From: Sandaracinobacteroides sp041675905
GTDB lineage: Bacteria > Pseudomonadota > Alphaproteobacteria > Sphingomonadales > Sphingomonadaceae
NCBI GenBank assembly: GCA_041675905.1
Contig: JBAYSX010000015.1
Coordinates: forward strand, 1-64,000
DNA length: 64,000 nucleotides
Direction: 5' to 3'
The notes under the pieces are model-generated. The model saw only the letters and a program-made list of their open reading frames with translations, had not been told where the DNA came from and made no database searches. Positions 39,263 to 47,884 of the stretch are shown here, piece after piece (position 1 is the first letter of the stretch; the number at the start of each line of letters is the position of its first letter). The position numbers were made by a program, and so were the translations under genes.

Positions 39263-39826
39263 ATGTCTCTCATTGGATCTGAAATCAAGCCATTCAGCGC
39301 AGATGCCTATCGTAACGGCAAGTTTACTTCAGTATCGGATGCCGATGTAAAGGGAAAGTGGTCGGTATTCTTCTTTTATCCTGCAGACTTTACTTTTGTC
39401 TGCCCGACGGAACTCGAAGATCTTGCCGATAATTACGAAACTTTCGAGAAGCTCGGCGTTGAAATCTACAGCGTTTCGACCGACACGCATTTCTCGCACA
39501 AGGCCTGGCACGACACCTCGCCGGCCATTGGCAAAATCCGCTACACGATGATCGGTGACCCGAATGGCACCGTCACCAACAATTTCGGCGTAATGCGCGA
39601 AGGTCAGGGCCTCGCTGATCGTGGCACGTTCCTCGTCGACCCGGATGGCGTGATCCAGTTCATGGAAATCACCGCCGAAGGTATCGGCCGGAACGCCGCC
39701 GAACTGCTCCGCAAGATCAAGGCGGCACAATATGTTGCAGCCCACCCCGGCGAAGTATGCCCGGCGAAATGGGAAGAAGGCGAAAAGACGCTGGCTCCCT
39801 CGCTCGACCTCGTCGGCAAGATCTGA
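39263..39826 (+). CDS. ahpC: Alkyl hydroperoxide reductase, peroxidase subunit
   Basis: 187-aa typical 2-Cys peroxiredoxin. Peroxidatic Cys in YPADFTFVCPTELED, resolving Cys in HPGEVCPAKWEEGEK, and STDTHFSHKAWHDTSP. It reduces H2O2 and organic peroxides using AhpF. The ATG at 39263 is preceded by AGAGGAAGGAAATAT; the frame to 39191 adds a basic leader with no family match. A GC-rich hairpin separates it from ahpF. Confidence 0.96.
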   Translation: MSLIGSEIKPFSADAYRNGKFTSVSDADVKGKWSVFFFYPADFTFVCPTELEDLADNYETFEKLGVEIYSVSTDTHFSHKAWHDTSPAIGKIRYTMIGDPNGTVTNNFGVMREGQGLADRGTFLVDPDGVIQFMEITAEGIGRNAAELLRKIKAAQYVAAHPGEVCPAKWEEGEKTLAPSLDLVGKI

Positions 39827-39838
39827 ATCTGGGAAACA

Positions 39839-39868
39839 CGCCGCCTCGCCCCGGGCGGGGCGGCGTCT
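39839..39868 (+). other. GC-rich hairpin between ahpC and ahpF
   Basis: CGCCGCC-T-CGCCC and GGGCG-G-GGCGGCG form a stem of about 13 positions with one central mismatch. No T-run follows. Such hairpins in peroxiredoxin operons can protect the ahpC message or lower ahpF expression by partial termination; that role is inference. Confidence 0.5.
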
Positions 39869-39898
39869 CCTCCCCCCAATTTTACCCGGAGAACAACT

Positions 39899-41482
39899 GT
39901 GCTGGACGCAAATTTAAAAGAACAACTGAAAGCCTATCTGGGCAACATCACCCGGCCGGTCGAGCTGGTGGCGTCGCTCGATGACAGCGCGAAGTCGGCG
40001 GAGTTGTTCGAACTGTTGAATGAAATCGCCGAACTCTCGGACAAAATCAGCGTGATACGCGCGGACGATGACGCCCGCCGACCGTCTTTCCTGATCCGTC
40101 GCGCTGAAACCGATGTGGGCGTGCGCTTCGCGGGGATTCCGCTGGGCCATGAATTTACATCCCTGGTGCTGGCGCTGTTGCAGGTTGGTGGCCACCCGTC
40201 GAAAGAGGCGCAGGAACTGATCGAACAGGTGCAGAACCTGGAAGGCGAATATCGCTTCGAAACCTATTACTCCCTGTCGTGCCAGAACTGCCCGGATGTC
40301 GTGCAGGCACTGAACCTGGCGAGCGTGTTGAATCCGCGCATCCAGCATGTGGCCATCGATGGAGCGCTGTTCCAGCAGGAAGTGGAGGAGCGCGAAGTCA
40401 TGTCCGTGCCGACCGTGTTCCTCAATGGTGAGAACTTTGGTCAGGGCCGGATGAATCTGGAGCAGATCGTCGCGAAGATCGACACCGGCGCGGCATCGCG
40501 CGCGGCGGCGAAGATTGCGGAGAAAGACCCGTTCGATGTCCTGGTCGTTGGTGGCGGCCCTGCCGGTGCTGCGGCGGCCATCTATGCGGCGCGCAAGGGC
40601 ATCCGCACCGGCATCGCCGCCGAACGTTTCGGCGGCCAGGTGCTGGATACCATGGCGATCGAGAATCTGATCTCCATACCCTATACCGAAGGGCCGAAAC
40701 TGGCCACGGATCTGGAAACCCATGTGCGGGAATATGATGTGGACATCATGAACCTGCAGACGGCGGAGCAGCTGATCCCCGCACAATCGCCCGGTGGCCT
40801 GATCGAGGTGAAGCTCGAAAATGGCGCGTCCTTGCAGTCGCGGACGGTGATCCTGACCACCGGCGCGCGCTGGCGGCAGATGAACGTGCCAGGCGAGGAG
40901 GAATATCGCAACAAGGGCGTGGCCTATTGTCCGCACTGCGATGGGCCCCTGTACAAGGGCAAGCGCGTGGCGGTGATCGGTGGCGGCAACAGCGGCGTCG
41001 AAGCCGCGATTGACCTGGCCGGTATGGCGTCGCATGTGACCGTGATCGAGTTCGACAGCCAGTTGCGCGCGGATGAAGTGCTGCAGAAAAAGCTGCGAAG
41101 CTTCCCGAACACAACGGTCATCCTGTCGGCGCAATCCACCGAGGTGGTCGGTGATGGCAAACGGGTGACGGGCCTGAACTACAAGGACCGGACCGACGAT
41201 TCGATGCACCACATCGATCTGGACGGCATCTTCGTGCAGATCGGACTGGTGCCGAATACCGAGTGGCTGAAGGACACGGTTGCGCTCAGCCCGCGAGGTG
41301 AAGTCGAGATCGACGCCCACGGCCGCACTTCGGTACCCGGTGTGTTCGCCGCCGGAGACTGCACGACCATGCCGTACAAGCAGATTGTCGTCGCAATGGG
41401 CGCCGGCGCGACTGCCGGACTGTCAGCCTTCGATTATCTGATCCGCCTGCCGCAGGCGGATGCGAATGCGATAGCGGCGTAA
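39899..41482 (+). CDS. ahpF: Alkyl hydroperoxide reductase, flavoprotein subunit
   Basis: 527 aa. NADH-dependent disulfide reductase that recharges AhpC. N-terminal tandem thioredoxin-fold domain with redox CxxC in SLSCQNCPDVVQA; then FAD-binding VVGGGPAGAAAAIYAARKGI; second CxxC in AYCPHCDGPLYKG; NADH-binding VIGGGNSGVEAAIDLAG; VFAAGDCTTMPYKQI. Start is GTG at 39899 with GGAG 7 nt upstream. It follows ahpC by 72 bp. Confidence 0.96.
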   Translation: MLDANLKEQLKAYLGNITRPVELVASLDDSAKSAELFELLNEIAELSDKISVIRADDDARRPSFLIRRAETDVGVRFAGIPLGHEFTSLVLALLQVGGHPSKEAQELIEQVQNLEGEYRFETYYSLSCQNCPDVVQALNLASVLNPRIQHVAIDGALFQQEVEEREVMSVPTVFLNGENFGQGRMNLEQIVAKIDTGAASRAAAKIAEKDPFDVLVVGGGPAGAAAAIYAARKGIRTGIAAERFGGQVLDTMAIENLISIPYTEGPKLATDLETHVREYDVDIMNLQTAEQLIPAQSPGGLIEVKLENGASLQSRTVILTTGARWRQMNVPGEEEYRNKGVAYCPHCDGPLYKGKRVAVIGGGNSGVEAAIDLAGMASHVTVIEFDSQLRADEVLQKKLRSFPNTTVILSAQSTEVVGDGKRVTGLNYKDRTDDSMHHIDLDGIFVQIGLVPNTEWLKDTVALSPRGEVEIDAHGRTSVPGVFAAGDCTTMPYKQIVVAMGAGATAGLSAFDYLIRLPQADANAIAA

Positions 41483-41492
41483 ACCCCTGAAT

Positions 41493-41526
41493 ACCCGGAG
41501 CAGCCCTTGTCGCTGCTCCGGGTTTT
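41493..41526 (+). terminator. Intrinsic terminator of ahpCF
   Basis: 12-bp perfect stem ACCCGGAGCAGC (41493-41504) with GCTGCTCCGGGT (41512-41523), 7-nt loop, then TTT. It starts 10 bp after the ahpF stop; its T-run touches the stop codon of the convergent purL gene. Confidence 0.85.
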
Positions 41527-43687
41527 ACCTTGCCATCAGCTTTGGCAAGAATTCCTCGTGCGCCACACGCAGCATCTTCAGGTCGGCGCTGCCGGTTCCT
41601 TCGATTGTAATGGCGTCGCCGCCCGTCTGACCGATCCGCGTCAGCGGAACCTGCGTTTCGGGAAGCGCCGTTCCGGCGGGAACGGTGAGCAGATAACGCC
41701 CCTGATCCTCGCCAAACGCCCAGCCGGCCACGGACAGCGACGGGTCAGCGGAGACGGTCGCGCCAATGTTTCCGGCCAGGGCCATTTCCACCAGCGCCAC
41801 CAGTAATCCACCGTCTGCCAGATCATGGACCGCAGTCGCGGTGCCATCAGCGATAAGCGCCCGCACCCAGTCACCGGCAGCGCGTTCGGCGGCCAGATCG
41901 ACGGACGGCGGCGGGCCATCCTCCCGGCCATGCAATTCGCGCAACCACAGGGACTGGCCGAGATGCCCGCGCGATTCGCCGACCAGCCAGATGTCCTGCC
42001 CTTCTGCCTTGAACGCGATGGTGGCGGACTGGCTCCAGTCTTGCAGCAGGCCGACGCCGCCGATGGCCGGGGTCGGCAAAATACCCTGGCCCTCGGTTTC
42101 GTTATACAGACTGACATTGCCGGACACGACGGGGAAGTCGAGCATCCCGCAGGCGTCCGCCATGCCCTCGATGCACCCGACGAACTGCCCCATGATTTCC
42201 GGGCGGGTGGGGGCGGCGAAATTCATGCAGTCGGTGATCGCCAGCGGCGTTGCGCCTACGGCGGTGAGGTTGCGCCAGGCTTCGGCTACCGCCTGTTTGC
42301 CGCCTTCCACCGGATCGGCGAAACAATAGCGCGGCGTGCAATCGGTGGTGACGGCGATGCCCTTTTGCGTGCCGTGCACCCGCACGACCGCCGCATCGCC
42401 GCCGGGCCGCTGCACGGTGTTCGCGCCGACCATATGGTCATATTGTTCCCAGATCCACCGCCGCGACGCCAGATCGGGGCAACCGATCAGGGTTTGCAGA
42501 TCGGCGAGGACATCCTTGGTTTCGGGCGCATCGGTCAGCGGCGGGCGCTTCGGAGTCGGCACCCAGGGCCGGTCATATTTCGGCGCCTGTTCGCCAATCG
42601 GGTCGAGCGGCAGATCGCAGACGATCTCCCCCTGCCATTCCAGTTGCAGCCGGCCCGTATCCGTCACCTCGCCGATGACGGCGAAATCCAGATGCCATTT
42701 GCGGAAAATCGCCTCGGCCTCCGCTTCATGCCCCGGCTTCAGCACCATGAGCATGCGTTCCTGCGATTCGGACAGCATCATCTCGTAAGGAGTCATGCCC
42801 GTTTCGCGGACAGGCACGTTTTCCATCACCAGCTTCAGACCGACGCCGCCCTTGGACGCCATTTCGACGGAGGAAGAGGTGAGGCCCGCGGCCCCCATAT
42901 CCTGGATGGCGACGATGGCGTCGGTCGCCATCAGTTCGAGGCAGGCCTCGATCAGCAATTTCTCCATGAACGGGTCGCCGACCTGCACAGTCGGGCGTTT
43001 ATCGTCGCTGTCTGCGTCGAATTCGGCGGACGCCATCGTCGCGCCGTGAATACCATCCCGCCCGGTTTTCGACCCGACATAGACGACCGGATTGCCGATA
43101 CCCGCCGCCGCCGAATAGAAAATCCGGTCGGTTTTTGCCACGCCCACCGTCATCGCATTGACGAGGATATTGCCATTATAGGCGGGGTGGAAATTGACCT
43201 CACCCCCCACCGTCGGCACGCCGACGCAATTGCCATAGCCGCCGATGCCCGCAACCACGCCACGCACCAGATGCCGGGTTTTCGGGTGACCGGCGGCCCC
43301 GAAACGCAGCGCATTGAGGTTGGCGACGGGCCGCGCGCCCATGGTGAACACATCGCGCATGATGCCGCCAACACCCGTGGCCGCACCCTGGTAGGGCTCG
43401 ATAAAGCTGGGGTGGTTGTGGCTTTCCATCTTGAAAATCACGGCGTCGCCATCGCCGATGTCGATGACACCGGCGTTTTCGCCCGGTCCCTGGATGACCC
43501 AGGGGGCTTTCGTCGGCAGTTTACCCAGGTGGATTCGGGAGGATTTGTAAGAGCAATGCTCCGACCACATCACCGAAAAAATACCCAGTTCCAACAGATT
43601 GGGTTCGCGCCCCAGGCTATCCAGGATGCGCTGATATTCGTCCGCAGAAAGGCCGTGTCCGGCGACGATTTCGGGTGTGATAGTCAT
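41525..43687 (-). CDS. purL: Phosphoribosylformylglycinamidine synthase subunit II
   Basis: 720 aa, the small-type PurL that works with PurS and PurQ in purine synthesis. Family blocks: GIFSVMWSEHCSYKSSR, VIFKMESHNHPSFIEPYQGAATGVGGI, GAAGLTSSSVEMA, DCMNFAAPTRPEIMGQ, VSGNVSLYNET, and VHDLADGGLLVALVEMA. It converts FGAR and glutamine to FGAM with ATP. PurS and PurQ are not in the window. Confidence 0.96.
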   Translation of the reverse strand: MTITPEIVAGHGLSADEYQRILDSLGREPNLLELGIFSVMWSEHCSYKSSRIHLGKLPTKAPWVIQGPGENAGVIDIGDGDAVIFKMESHNHPSFIEPYQGAATGVGGIMRDVFTMGARPVANLNALRFGAAGHPKTRHLVRGVVAGIGGYGNCVGVPTVGGEVNFHPAYNGNILVNAMTVGVAKTDRIFYSAAAGIGNPVVYVGSKTGRDGIHGATMASAEFDADSDDKRPTVQVGDPFMEKLLIEACLELMATDAIVAIQDMGAAGLTSSSVEMASKGGVGLKLVMENVPVRETGMTPYEMMLSESQERMLMVLKPGHEAEAEAIFRKWHLDFAVIGEVTDTGRLQLEWQGEIVCDLPLDPIGEQAPKYDRPWVPTPKRPPLTDAPETKDVLADLQTLIGCPDLASRRWIWEQYDHMVGANTVQRPGGDAAVVRVHGTQKGIAVTTDCTPRYCFADPVEGGKQAVAEAWRNLTAVGATPLAITDCMNFAAPTRPEIMGQFVGCIEGMADACGMLDFPVVSGNVSLYNETEGQGILPTPAIGGVGLLQDWSQSATIAFKAEGQDIWLVGESRGHLGQSLWLRELHGREDGPPPSVDLAAERAAGDWVRALIADGTATAVHDLADGGLLVALVEMALAGNIGATVSADPSLSVAGWAFGEDQGRYLLTVPAGTALPETQVPLTRIGQTGGDAITIEGTGSADLKMLRVAHEEFLPKLMAR

Positions 43688-43782
43688 GATTCCAGCCTGT
43701 AGCCAAAGTCTTTCCGTTTGTCGAAGGGACTGATTCGCGGTACGTTGCCAGCGCGATGTTCCGGTTCCGGGAGGCCTGTCCG

Positions 43783-44166
43783 ATGGCGGTGGAGCTCAAC
43801 CATATGATTGTGGAATCCGCAGACAAGGTACGCGGAGCCGCATATGTGGCCGATATATTGGGGTTGCCCGCGCCAAAGCCTTTTGCCCGCTTCATGGTAG
43901 TGGAACTGGATAATGGCGTATCGCTCGACTTCATGGACAAAAGCGGGAACGTAACGCCCCAACATTATGCGTTTCTGGTTGAAGACAGTGACTTCGACGC
44001 GATGTTCGAGCGGATAAAGGCATCTGGCGCCGCCTGGTGGGCTGATCCAGGACGAACAAAACCGCACGAAATCAACCATCGTTACGGCGGGCGCGGGGTC
44101 TATTTCGACCATCCGGATGGCCATTTGCTGGAAATCCTCACCACGCCTTACGGCAGCGCCACCTGA
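43783..44166 (+). CDS. VOC-superfamily (glyoxalase/bleomycin-resistance fold) protein
   Basis: 127 aa. Two beta-alpha-beta-beta-beta units: LNHMIVESADKVRGAAYVADILGLP with a metal-type His, MVVELDNGVSLDFMD, and a second half with HYAFLVEDSDFDAMFERIKASG and GGRGVYFDHPDGHLLEILTTPYG (His and Glu in metal positions). The ATG at 43783 follows GAGG by 8 nt; the upstream ATG at 43756 has no ribosome site. Substrate unknown: dioxygenase-, isomerase- or resistance-type members share this fold. Confidence 0.8.
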   Translation: MAVELNHMIVESADKVRGAAYVADILGLPAPKPFARFMVVELDNGVSLDFMDKSGNVTPQHYAFLVEDSDFDAMFERIKASGAAWWADPGRTKPHEINHRYGGRGVYFDHPDGHLLEILTTPYGSAT

Positions 44167-44215
44167 TCCGGCATTTCCCGTCGCCAACCGGGTGTAAACC
44201 CTGTAGGCGCGTCGG

Positions 44216-45886
44216 ATGTTAAATATCGACGGAATTACCGTGCGGCTTGGCGGTCGCACGATTATTGACAAGGCGTCGGCGACGCTGCCGGCGCGCAGCC
44301 GTGTGGGGCTGATCGGGCGCAACGGCGCGGGCAAATCCACGCTGATGAAAGTGATGATGGGTGCGCTGGAGGCGGACGAAGGCCGGCTGGACATGCCGCG
44401 CGGCACCCGCATCGGCTATATCGCCCAGGAAGCGCCGAACGGCACAACCACGCCCATTGAACTGGTACTGGCGGCGGATAAGGAACGCGCCGCGCTGCTG
44501 CTGGAATCGGAAACCTGCGAGGATATGGATCGTTTCGGCGAAATTCACGAACGGCTGATGACGATCGACGCTTATTCTGCTCCGGCGCGCGCGGCACGAA
44601 TACTCGTCGGCCTCGGCTTTGACGAGGAGATGCAGAACCGGCCGCTCGACAGCTATTCGGGCGGCTGGAAAATGCGCGCGGCGTTGGCTGCGCTGCTGTT
44701 TTCCGAGCCGGATTTGCTGCTGCTGGATGAGCCATCCAACCACCTCGATCTGGAAGCGACGATGTGGCTGGAGAATTTTCTGAAAAACTACCCGGCGATG
44801 ATGATCGTCATCAGTCACGAACGCGATTTGCTGAATAATGTGGTCGATTGCATCCTGCATCTCGAAAACGGCAAGACCATTCTTTACACTGGCGGCTATG
44901 ACAGTTTCGAGCGCCAGCGTGCCGAGCGATTGTCCCAGCAGGCGGCCGCGAAAGCCGCGCAAGACGCGCAGCGCGCCCGGTTGCAGGATTATATTGCCCG
45001 CAACAGCGCCCGCGCATCGACCGCGAAACAGGCGCAGTCCCGCGCAAAGGCGCTGGCGCGGATGCAGCCGATTGCCGCCGTCGTCGAAGATCCGACGCTC
45101 AGCTTCGATTTCCCCAACCCGGAAGGGTTGAAGCCGCCGCTGCTCACCATGGACATGGCCGCGGTCGGCTATACGGAAGACAAGCCGATCCTGCGCAAGC
45201 TGAACCTGCGGCTGGACCCGGATGACCGGCTGGCGCTGCTGGGCCGCAACGGCAACGGCAAGACGACGCTTGCCCGTCTGCTCGCGGCGCAATTGCCGCC
45301 GATGGAAGGGGAAATCAACGCGCCCGGCAAGCTGAAGGTCGGCTATTTCACCCAGTATCAGGTGGAGGAACTGGACGGCGACGACACGCCGCTCGACCAT
45401 ATGACCCGGCAGATGCAGGGGGCAAGTCAGGGAGCCGTCCGCGCCCAGCTTGGGCGGTTCGGCTTTTCCGGCCCGCGCGCCACGCAGCAGGTGTCCAGAC
45501 TTTCTGGCGGTGAGCGCGCCCGGCTGGCGCTGGCGCTGATCACCCGCGACGCGCCGCATTTGCTGATCCTCGACGAGCCGACGAACCACCTCGACGTGGA
45601 TACGCGCGAGGCGCTGGTGCAGGCGCTGAACGCCTATGAGGGCGCGGTGGTGCTGGTATCGCACGACCGCCATATGCTGGAACTCGCCGCTGATCGGCTG
45701 GTGTTGGTGGATAATGGCACGGCGAAGGATTTTACCGGCAGCCTCGACGATTATACCGACATGATTCTGGGCCGGAAACCGAAGGGCGCAGAGTTGCCCA
45801 AGGCGGCGAAAGCCGCGCCGCCCGGTGGCAAGGGCAAGACCGGCAAGGCAAAAAAGCAAAAGGGCGGGGCACGACGTTCGGCGTAG
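44216..45886 (+). CDS. ABC-F family ATPase
   Basis: 556 aa, tandem ABC ATPase without membrane segments. First domain: GLIGRNGAGKSTLMKV near residue 34, SYSGGWKMRAALAALLF, LLLLDEPSNHLDLE. Linker (about 235-300) Gln/Ala/Arg-rich. Second domain: ALLGRNGNGKTTLARLL, LSGGERARLALALI, LLILDEPTNHLDVD. The tail is Lys/Gly-rich (GGKGKTGKAKKQKGGARRSA). It is closer to the YheS/EttA-type translational group than to Uup, and is a second ABC-F besides the one at 5757. Its last codons overlap a minus-strand terminator. Confidence 0.88.
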   Translation: MLNIDGITVRLGGRTIIDKASATLPARSRVGLIGRNGAGKSTLMKVMMGALEADEGRLDMPRGTRIGYIAQEAPNGTTTPIELVLAADKERAALLLESETCEDMDRFGEIHERLMTIDAYSAPARAARILVGLGFDEEMQNRPLDSYSGGWKMRAALAALLFSEPDLLLLDEPSNHLDLEATMWLENFLKNYPAMMIVISHERDLLNNVVDCILHLENGKTILYTGGYDSFERQRAERLSQQAAAKAAQDAQRARLQDYIARNSARASTAKQAQSRAKALARMQPIAAVVEDPTLSFDFPNPEGLKPPLLTMDMAAVGYTEDKPILRKLNLRLDPDDRLALLGRNGNGKTTLARLLAAQLPPMEGEINAPGKLKVGYFTQYQVEELDGDDTPLDHMTRQMQGASQGAVRAQLGRFGFSGPRATQQVSRLSGGERARLALALITRDAPHLLILDEPTNHLDVDTREALVQALNAYEGAVVLVSHDRHMLELAADRLVLVDNGTAKDFTGSLDDYTDMILGRKPKGAELPKAAKAAPPGGKGKTGKAKKQKGGARRSA

Positions 45887-45903
45887 TTCGGACGTCGTGC
45901 CCC
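45850..45903 (-). terminator. Terminator of the helicase gene, inside the end of the ABC-F gene
   Basis: 12-bp perfect stem GGGGCACGACGT (45866-45877) with ACGTCGTGCCCC (45892-45903). Read on the minus strand it is followed by GCCCTTTTGCTTTTTT (plus-strand A-runs 45850-45862). It begins 8 bp after the helicase stop and covers the last codons of the convergent ABC-F gene, whose Lys codons supply the T-run. Confidence 0.7.
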
Positions 45904-45910
45904 TTCCCGT

Positions 45911-47626
45911 TCATTTGGGCCGGGGGCCACTCGGGCGCTTTTTGAATGGCTTCTGCGTGGACGGTCTGGCGTCGGGACGCGGACGGCGCGGCGGTACGGG
46001 TCGCGCGGATTCTCCGGGACCGTCCGCCGGTTCGATACGGACGCTTTCCTCATCGCCTTCCGCCTTCGCTGTGCGGGCGACGGCTGCGCTGAATTTTCCG
46101 GCAATTGCTCGCGGAACCTGGAAATGTGTTTCATGCGCGCCGATGCGGATCGCGCCGATCTCGTTGCGGGTAATATGACCGCGACGGCACAATAGAGGCA
46201 AAATCCAGCGCGGATCGGCGTTCTGGCGGCGACCGATGTCCATGCGGAACCAGACGATATCCTCGAAGCCGGCGCGATGGTGGTCCTGTCCACCATGGCG
46301 CGGTTCGGGCGCAGTTTCCGCCAACTCCTCCGGCTCGGGCATGGCGGCGCGATGTGCGTGAACGAGGGCCGCGGCGATGTCCTCCGGAGAACGTTCGGCG
46401 AGCAGGCGCGCTGCCAGTCTCCGGTCTTCCTCGTCGAACTCCACCGGTTGCAGCAGTGCCGCCAGCATCCGCTCCTGATCTTGCGCCCGGATGGTTTCGG
46501 GTGTCGGCACGTCGATCCAGTCCGCCTTGATTTTCGCGCCGCGCAGCATCGCCTCCACGCGCTTGCGGCGCGGCCAGGGCACGACCAGCACCGCCGTCCC
46601 TTTCTTGCCGGCCCGGCCCGTCCGGCCCGAACGGTGTTGCAGGGTTTCCGCGTCGCGTGGGATTTCGACGTGAATCACAAGGCTTAGGGTTGGAAGGTCG
46701 ATACCACGCGCAGCTACATCGGTCGCAACGCAAACCCGGGCGCGACGATCGCGCAGCGCCTGCAACGCCTGATTGCGCTCCGACTGTGAATGTTCACCGG
46801 ACAGCGCCACAACCGCGAAGCCGCGTTCCTGCAGCGTGGCGTGCAGACGGCGGACATTGTCACGCGTGGCGCAAAACAGCATCGCCGTTTCGGCTTCGTG
46901 AAAGCGCAGCAGATTCACCACCGCCGGCTCGATTCCCGCCGGCGACACGGCGACGGCCTGATAGCTGATATCGCCATGGCCACGCTCGTCGCCGACGGTG
47001 GAGATGCGTAAGGCGTCGCGCTGGTAGCGTTTGGCCAGAGCGACGATAGGCCGTGGCATGGTCGCGGAAAACAGCAGGGTGCGCCGCGTTTCGGGCGTCG
47101 CGTCGAGAATCTGTTCCAGATCCTCGCGGAAGCCCATATCGAGCATCTCGTCCGCCTCATCCAGCACAACGGCTTTCAGCGCCGACAGATCGAGCACGCC
47201 GCGTTCCAGATGATCCCGCAGGCGGCCCGGGGTGCCGACGACAATATGCGCGCCCGAACGCAATGCGCGTCGCTCTTTCGACGCGTCCATGCCGCCAACG
47301 CAGGTGACGATGCGGGCCCGCGCCCGGCCATAGAGCCAGGTGAGCTCGCGGCTGACCTGCAGGGCGAGTTCGCGGGTGGGCGCAATCACCAGCGCCTGCG
47401 GCGCGTGCGCCTCGGCGACAGTATCGCCGTCGAGAAGGTCGGATGCGAAGGCAAGACCGAATGCGACGGTCTTGCCCGAGCCGGTCTGGGCGGAGACGAT
47501 CAGATCGCGTCCATGCGCCTCGGCTTGCAGGACGGCGGCCTGAACGGGCGTAGGCTCGGCGTAACCACGTTCGGCAAGCGCTTCACCGAGAATCGGTGGA
47601 AGTTCGGAAAAGGTCATATAACTCAC
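45911..47626 (-). CDS. DEAD-box RNA helicase with DbpA-type RNA-binding domain
   Basis: 571 aa. Motifs: SAQTGSGKTVAFG (I), PTRELALQ (Ia), TPGRLRDHL (Ib), VLDEADEMLDMGF (II, DEAD), FSATMP (III), ATDVAARGIDLP (V), HRSGRTGRAG (VI). At about residues 460-520 is a DbpA/RRM-like domain (WFRMDIGRRQNADPRWILPLLCRRG...THFQVP) that directs such helicases to 23S rRNA. The tail is Arg/Pro/Lys-rich. It likely acts in ribosome assembly or cold-stress RNA remodelling. Confidence 0.9.
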   Translation of the reverse strand: MSYMTFSELPPILGEALAERGYAEPTPVQAAVLQAEAHGRDLIVSAQTGSGKTVAFGLAFASDLLDGDTVAEAHAPQALVIAPTRELALQVSRELTWLYGRARARIVTCVGGMDASKERRALRSGAHIVVGTPGRLRDHLERGVLDLSALKAVVLDEADEMLDMGFREDLEQILDATPETRRTLLFSATMPRPIVALAKRYQRDALRISTVGDERGHGDISYQAVAVSPAGIEPAVVNLLRFHEAETAMLFCATRDNVRRLHATLQERGFAVVALSGEHSQSERNQALQALRDRRARVCVATDVAARGIDLPTLSLVIHVEIPRDAETLQHRSGRTGRAGKKGTAVLVVPWPRRKRVEAMLRGAKIKADWIDVPTPETIRAQDQERMLAALLQPVEFDEEDRRLAARLLAERSPEDIAAALVHAHRAAMPEPEELAETAPEPRHGGQDHHRAGFEDIVWFRMDIGRRQNADPRWILPLLCRRGHITRNEIGAIRIGAHETHFQVPRAIAGKFSAAVARTAKAEGDEESVRIEPADGPGESARPVPPRRPRPDARPSTQKPFKKRPSGPRPK

Positions 47627-47884
47627 AGGTCAACGATGGCAGCAGTGCGGACATCGCAAGGGATTGTCGGAAAAGCAGCGGGCATCCGCCAGCCGGTAAC
47701 GGCCGAAGGCTTTGTCATCCCCATACAGAAAGAATAGCGGTTTGGCTTGCGTTTTTTGAGCAGGGACAAAATTCCATACCACGCGCAATGCCTTGATTGC
47801 CGTTTCGGTGCCGGAATGATTACACTATTATGACAATGCGGGTGCGGGCCATCGGGTCCGTCCGCTTGCAGGACGTATACGCCG

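Noticed and set aside
41825..43702. 625-codon open frame antisense to purL
   Set aside because: purL is complete on the other strand; the antisense translation is His/Arg-rich shadow sequence.
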